A stretch of 64,000 nt of DNA, taken from the NCBI GenBank assembly GCA_020073495.1, contig JAIQFD010000007.1:101666-165665 (forward strand), written 5' to 3'. Below the pieces are notes generated by a model. The model did no database searches and was not told the DNA's origin. It saw only the letters and a list, made by a program, of their open reading frames with translations. The position numbers and the translations under genes were made by a program. Positions 61,165-64,000 of this stretch are shown here, in pieces. The DNA is from Terriglobia bacterium. GTDB taxonomy: Bacteria; Acidobacteriota; Terriglobia; Terriglobales; Acidobacteriaceae. The stretch's first letter is position 1. Each line of letters begins with the position of its first letter.

Positions 61165-63720
61165 ATGTCGCTGGATGTGGGGAAGCGGATGGGGCCGTAC
61201 ACGATCGTGGGGCCGCTTGGCGCGGGCGGGATGGGAGAGGTGTATCGCGCGCGCGACCCGCGCCTCGGCCGGGAAGTCGCCATCAAGGTCCTGCCTGCGG
61301 CCCTGGCCGACGTTCGTGACCGCCTGGAGCGATTCGAACAGGAGGCGCGCGCCGCCGGCGCTTTGAATCATCCGAACATTCTCACTGTCTTCGACATCGG
61401 CCAGGTGGATGGCTCGCCGTACGTCGTGTGCGAATTGTTAGAAGGCGAAACGGTGCGCCAGTGGCTGCGCACAGGCGTCCCGCCGCTGCGCAAGGTGATC
61501 GACTACGCCCGGCAGATGGCGCTGGGGCTGGCGGCGGCGCACGAGAAAGGCATTGTCCATCGCGACTTAAAACCGGAGAACGTCTTCATCACCAAAGATG
61601 GACGGGTGAAGATCCTCGATTTCGGTCTGGCGAAGCTGACGCGACCGGAGATGGCGCCGGGGCAAACCAATGCGCCCACGATCTCGGCCGATTCCGATCC
61701 GGGGATGCTGCTGGGGACGGTGGGGTACATGTCGCCGGAGCAGGTGCGGGGCAAATCCGCCGACCATCGCTCCGATCTGTTCAGCTTCGGCTGCATCCTG
61801 TACGAGATGCTGAGCGGGCAGCGCGCCTTTCACCGTGAATCATCGGCGGAAACGCTGAGCGCGATCCTGAAGGATGACCCTCCGCCGGTCCCGGACGAGC
61901 GGAAAATCCCTCCCGGACTGGCGCGGATCGTCGAGCATTGCCTGGAAAAGAACCCGGACGACCGCTTCCAATCGACCCGTGACCTGGCATTCGACGTTGA
62001 AGCGCTCTCGACGACTTCATCGACGGCTAGCGTCCCCCTCTCATCGAGGTACCGCGCGCGCTTGCGATGGTCCCCACTTCTGGCGGCGCCGGTGCTGGCG
62101 GCGGTGGCTCTGCTGGGATATTGGGCCGGTACGTGGAAGGGAGCGAAACCGCAGCCGCCAAGTTTCCGTCAACTGACGTTTGGCCGCGGGCCAGTGACCG
62201 CCGGCCGGTTCGCCCCTGACGGCAGCACCGTGCTGTATTCGGCGGGATGGGAGGGTGAACCGGTACATCTTTTTAGCTCGCTAGGAACCGGTGCGGAATC
62301 GACATTGCTGCCGCTGCCGGAGGGATGGCTGCTCGCGGTCTCCTCGAAGGGCGAGATCGCGATGTTATTGCATACGACGTTTGGGGCAATGAATGTGGGG
62401 ACATTGGCGCGAGTGCCACTAGGAGGCGGAGCGCCGCACGAAATCCTGGAGGACGTCCAGGGCGCGGACTGGTCACCGGACGGTTTGCAATTGGCGGTCG
62501 TCCACAACGTGGGCGGTCGCGTCCGTTTGGAATACCCGATCGGGAAAGTGTTGTATGAGACGTCCGGAGGGATCACGTTCCCCCGAATCTCTCCTCGCGG
62601 GGACATGATCGCATTCCTCGACCATCCGGTGGCGTTAGATGACCGCGGCTCTGTGGCCGTCGTGAACCTCGCGGGCGAGAAAAAGACGCTGACGCAGGAA
62701 TGGAACAGTGAGCTGGGACTCGCGTGGTCTCCGAACGGCGATGAGATCTGGTACACCGCTTCGCAAGGCACTCATCGTTATCTCGATGCCGTGAGCGTGT
62801 CCGGAAAACAGCGCGGGGTGCTGCGCGCGCCGGGAGGACTGATCCTGCAGGACGTGGGGCGCAATGGCCGAGTGCTGCTCACGCAAGAGAACGATCGCTG
62901 CGGCGTGCGGGGACGGGGCGCCGGTCAATCCAAGGAACGTGAGCTCTCCTGGTTGAATTGGTCCTTTCCGGGGGACATCTCAACTGACGGGAAGACGCTG
63001 CTGTTCGGCGAACAAGGCGAGGACCCGTATCGAGTGTACGTGCGCGGCATGGATGGGTCGCCGGCAGTCCGGCTCGGTGAAGGATCGTCGCAGTCGCTGT
63101 CTCCTGACGGCAAATGGGCCTTGACCCTCACCCAAAGCATACCGGCGCAGGTGGTCCGTTTGCCCACGGGTCCGGGCGAGGCGGAGCCTGTCACGCAGGA
63201 TGGGATCAGCCATCTTGCAGCCAAGTATCTGCCGGACGGACGCCAGTTCGCGTTCTGCGGCAATGAGCCTGGACACGGGCTGCGGCTCTACGTGCAGGAC
63301 GTGGAGCACGGAAAAGCTCGTGCCATCAGTCCGGAAGGCGTGTGCTCGTTCGGCTATTTGGCCATATCGCCGGATGGGAAATGGGTGGCAGTGAACGGTA
63401 CCGAACGAAAGCCTGTGCTCTTCCCGGTGGATGGCGGCGAACCACGTCCGATCCCCGGCCGGGCCGTGGGCGAAGCTCCTGTGCAAATCAGCGCGGATCA
63501 ACGTTCAGTCTACGTGGTTCGCCCCGGCGACATCCCCGCACGGATCCGACAGGTGGAGATCGAGAGTGGCCGGGAAAAAGAGTGGAAGGTATTGATGCCG
63601 GTGGACCCGGCCGGGCTGGTTGGGATCGCCCAAATCGTTATGACCCGGGATGCCAACGCCTACGCCTACACCTACTGCACGTACTTCTCCGAGCTTTACC
63701 TGGTGAGCGGACTCCAGTAA
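61165..63720 (+). CDS. Ser/Thr protein kinase with TM helix and PD40/TolB-like propeller
   Basis: 851 residues. Hanks-type kinase (about 10-270): GPLGAGGMGEVYRARD, ATP lysine in EVAIKVLPAAL, HRDLKPENVFI, DFGLAK and GTVGYMSPEQVRGKSADHRS. One TM helix (LLAAPVLAAVALLGYWAGTW, about 308-327). The extracytoplasmic C-terminal half carries repeated propeller blades with S-P-D-G-x-x-(V/I/L) motifs (DWSPDGLQLAVV, AISPDGKWVAVN), a likely sensor. TATGAT ends 8 nt upstream; no ribosome site, so probably leaderless. Common architecture in Acidobacteriota. Confidence 0.92.
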   Translation: MSLDVGKRMGPYTIVGPLGAGGMGEVYRARDPRLGREVAIKVLPAALADVRDRLERFEQEARAAGALNHPNILTVFDIGQVDGSPYVVCELLEGETVRQWLRTGVPPLRKVIDYARQMALGLAAAHEKGIVHRDLKPENVFITKDGRVKILDFGLAKLTRPEMAPGQTNAPTISADSDPGMLLGTVGYMSPEQVRGKSADHRSDLFSFGCILYEMLSGQRAFHRESSAETLSAILKDDPPPVPDERKIPPGLARIVEHCLEKNPDDRFQSTRDLAFDVEALSTTSSTASVPLSSRYRARLRWSPLLAAPVLAAVALLGYWAGTWKGAKPQPPSFRQLTFGRGPVTAGRFAPDGSTVLYSAGWEGEPVHLFSSLGTGAESTLLPLPEGWLLAVSSKGEIAMLLHTTFGAMNVGTLARVPLGGGAPHEILEDVQGADWSPDGLQLAVVHNVGGRVRLEYPIGKVLYETSGGITFPRISPRGDMIAFLDHPVALDDRGSVAVVNLAGEKKTLTQEWNSELGLAWSPNGDEIWYTASQGTHRYLDAVSVSGKQRGVLRAPGGLILQDVGRNGRVLLTQENDRCGVRGRGAGQSKERELSWLNWSFPGDISTDGKTLLFGEQGEDPYRVYVRGMDGSPAVRLGEGSSQSLSPDGKWALTLTQSIPAQVVRLPTGPGEAEPVTQDGISHLAAKYLPDGRQFAFCGNEPGHGLRLYVQDVEHGKARAISPEGVCSFGYLAISPDGKWVAVNGTERKPVLFPVDGGEPRPIPGRAVGEAPVQISADQRSVYVVRPGDIPARIRQVEIESGREKEWKVLMPVDPAGLVGIAQIVMTRDANAYAYTYCTYFSELYLVSGLQ

Positions 63721-63950
63721 CTCACTGGCTCCAAGCGCCGAGCAATTTCCTCAAGACCAGGAGCTGGCCGAGTTGGTCGTCGCTGTGATCCATCCCCAGC
63801 AGGGCCTCGCGCAGAAGAGTCTGGCCGTCGCCGGGGAGACAGATTCGGGCGTGGTCCGGAAATCGACAGTACGTTTTCGGCGCAGTGGCGTGAAGCAGCC
63901 GAGGCGATGGTTGAAAAAGGCCGTAAGGCCCGCTAGCAAACGCTCTGGGG
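63721..63950. other. Unassigned stretch after the kinase
   Basis: An open minus-strand frame ends at 63722 with natural-looking sequence (LLREALLGMDHSDDQLGQLL then VLRKLLGAWSQ), but it has no start codon and runs through the terminator at 63951. A plus frame ending at 63936 (EIDSTFSAQWREAAEAMVEK) is also protein-like. Possibly a decayed gene; not resolved. Confidence 0.3.
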
Positions 63951-63984
63951 GAAAAAACTAGGCCCGAGCCTGAGGCTCGGGCCT
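63951..63984 (-). terminator. Terminator of a minus-strand gene lying beyond the window
   Basis: Minus strand: perfect 11-bp stem AGGCCCGAGCC / GGCTCGGGCCT with a TCA loop, then AG and TTTTTT (complement of 63952-63957). It must end a transcript entering from beyond base 64000. Confidence 0.88.
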
Positions 63985-64000
63985 GTTCCCGCGGAACGAA

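Overview
The window looks like a chromosomal segment of an Acidobacteriota genome (Terriglobia/Koribacter-like), roughly 60-65% GC by eye. Supporting evidence: a VWFA-related protein of the type common in that phylum, a non-sporulation SpoIVB-type S55 peptidase, a Ser/Thr kinase fused to a PD40/TolB-like propeller, a B12-dependent ribonucleotide reductase, and intergenic regions full of short degenerate tandem words and REP-like palindromes. No database search was possible, so the taxonomy is inference.

Layout. 1-700: a truncated IS1595-type transposase with a divergent mini-ORF. 0.9-9.5 kb: YchF-like GTPase, a four-helix-bundle gene, a ZIP transporter, VWFA protein, S55 peptidase, a large exported propeller protein, a HEAT-like protein. 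9.7-12.4 kb: accessory genes (exported hypothetical, PD-(D/E)XK-like protein, ICMT-like methyltransferase). 12.4-18 kb: LolC/E- and LolD-type ABC genes, clpC, glutaredoxin. 18-31 kb: tandem UspA protein, MarR regulator, purB, a site-2 protease/trpS/scpA/scpB/mutM run, ROK kinase, hisC, rluB, purA. 31-35.6 kb: CYTH protein, CPBP protease, pyrE, mtnA. 35.7-45.4 kb: a long minus-strand aromatic cluster, trpC-trpF-trpB-trpA-aroQ-DUF1330-aroF-tyrA-DUF4442, continuing into a split CoA-transferase. trpE, trpG and trpD are absent from the window. A tRNA-Leu(CAG) lies upstream of trpC. 45.8-54.8 kb: a repeat-rich accessory zone of very small genes (solo DHp-like, zinc ribbons, RHH protein), OsmC, VOC and SnoaL-like proteins, a lipoprotein, and a SieB-like membrane protein convergent with an OLD-type ATPase/TOPRIM protein. 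55-60.6 kb: diheme cytochrome c and nrdJ with an upstream partner gene, a long structured leader, and a promoter carrying two NrdR boxes 32 bp apart. 61-63.7 kb: the Ser/Thr kinase.

The most unusual features concern repeats. (1) All three four-helix-bundle genes (S23/IVP family) are bracketed by short-unit repeat arrays in inverted orientation. Two of them sit inside the trp cluster, one antisense to it. (2) Arrays of a 9-bp unit (consensus GATCCCGGC) start at, or a few bases from, stop codons in the aromatic cluster. One array lies in frame inside a SnoaL-like CDS. (3) A REP-like element beginning TTGAGGCG/TTGAGCCG is found at three loci, each time beside a duplicated fragment of the neighbouring gene's end (lolC 5' end, tRNA-Leu 3' end, SnoaL-like 3' end). 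(4) Repeat words that are normally intergenic have been absorbed into coding sequence in nrdJ, in ridA and possibly in trpB.

At about ten gene starts a TANNNT box lies about 6-9 nt upstream of the start codon, which suggests that leaderless transcription is common here.
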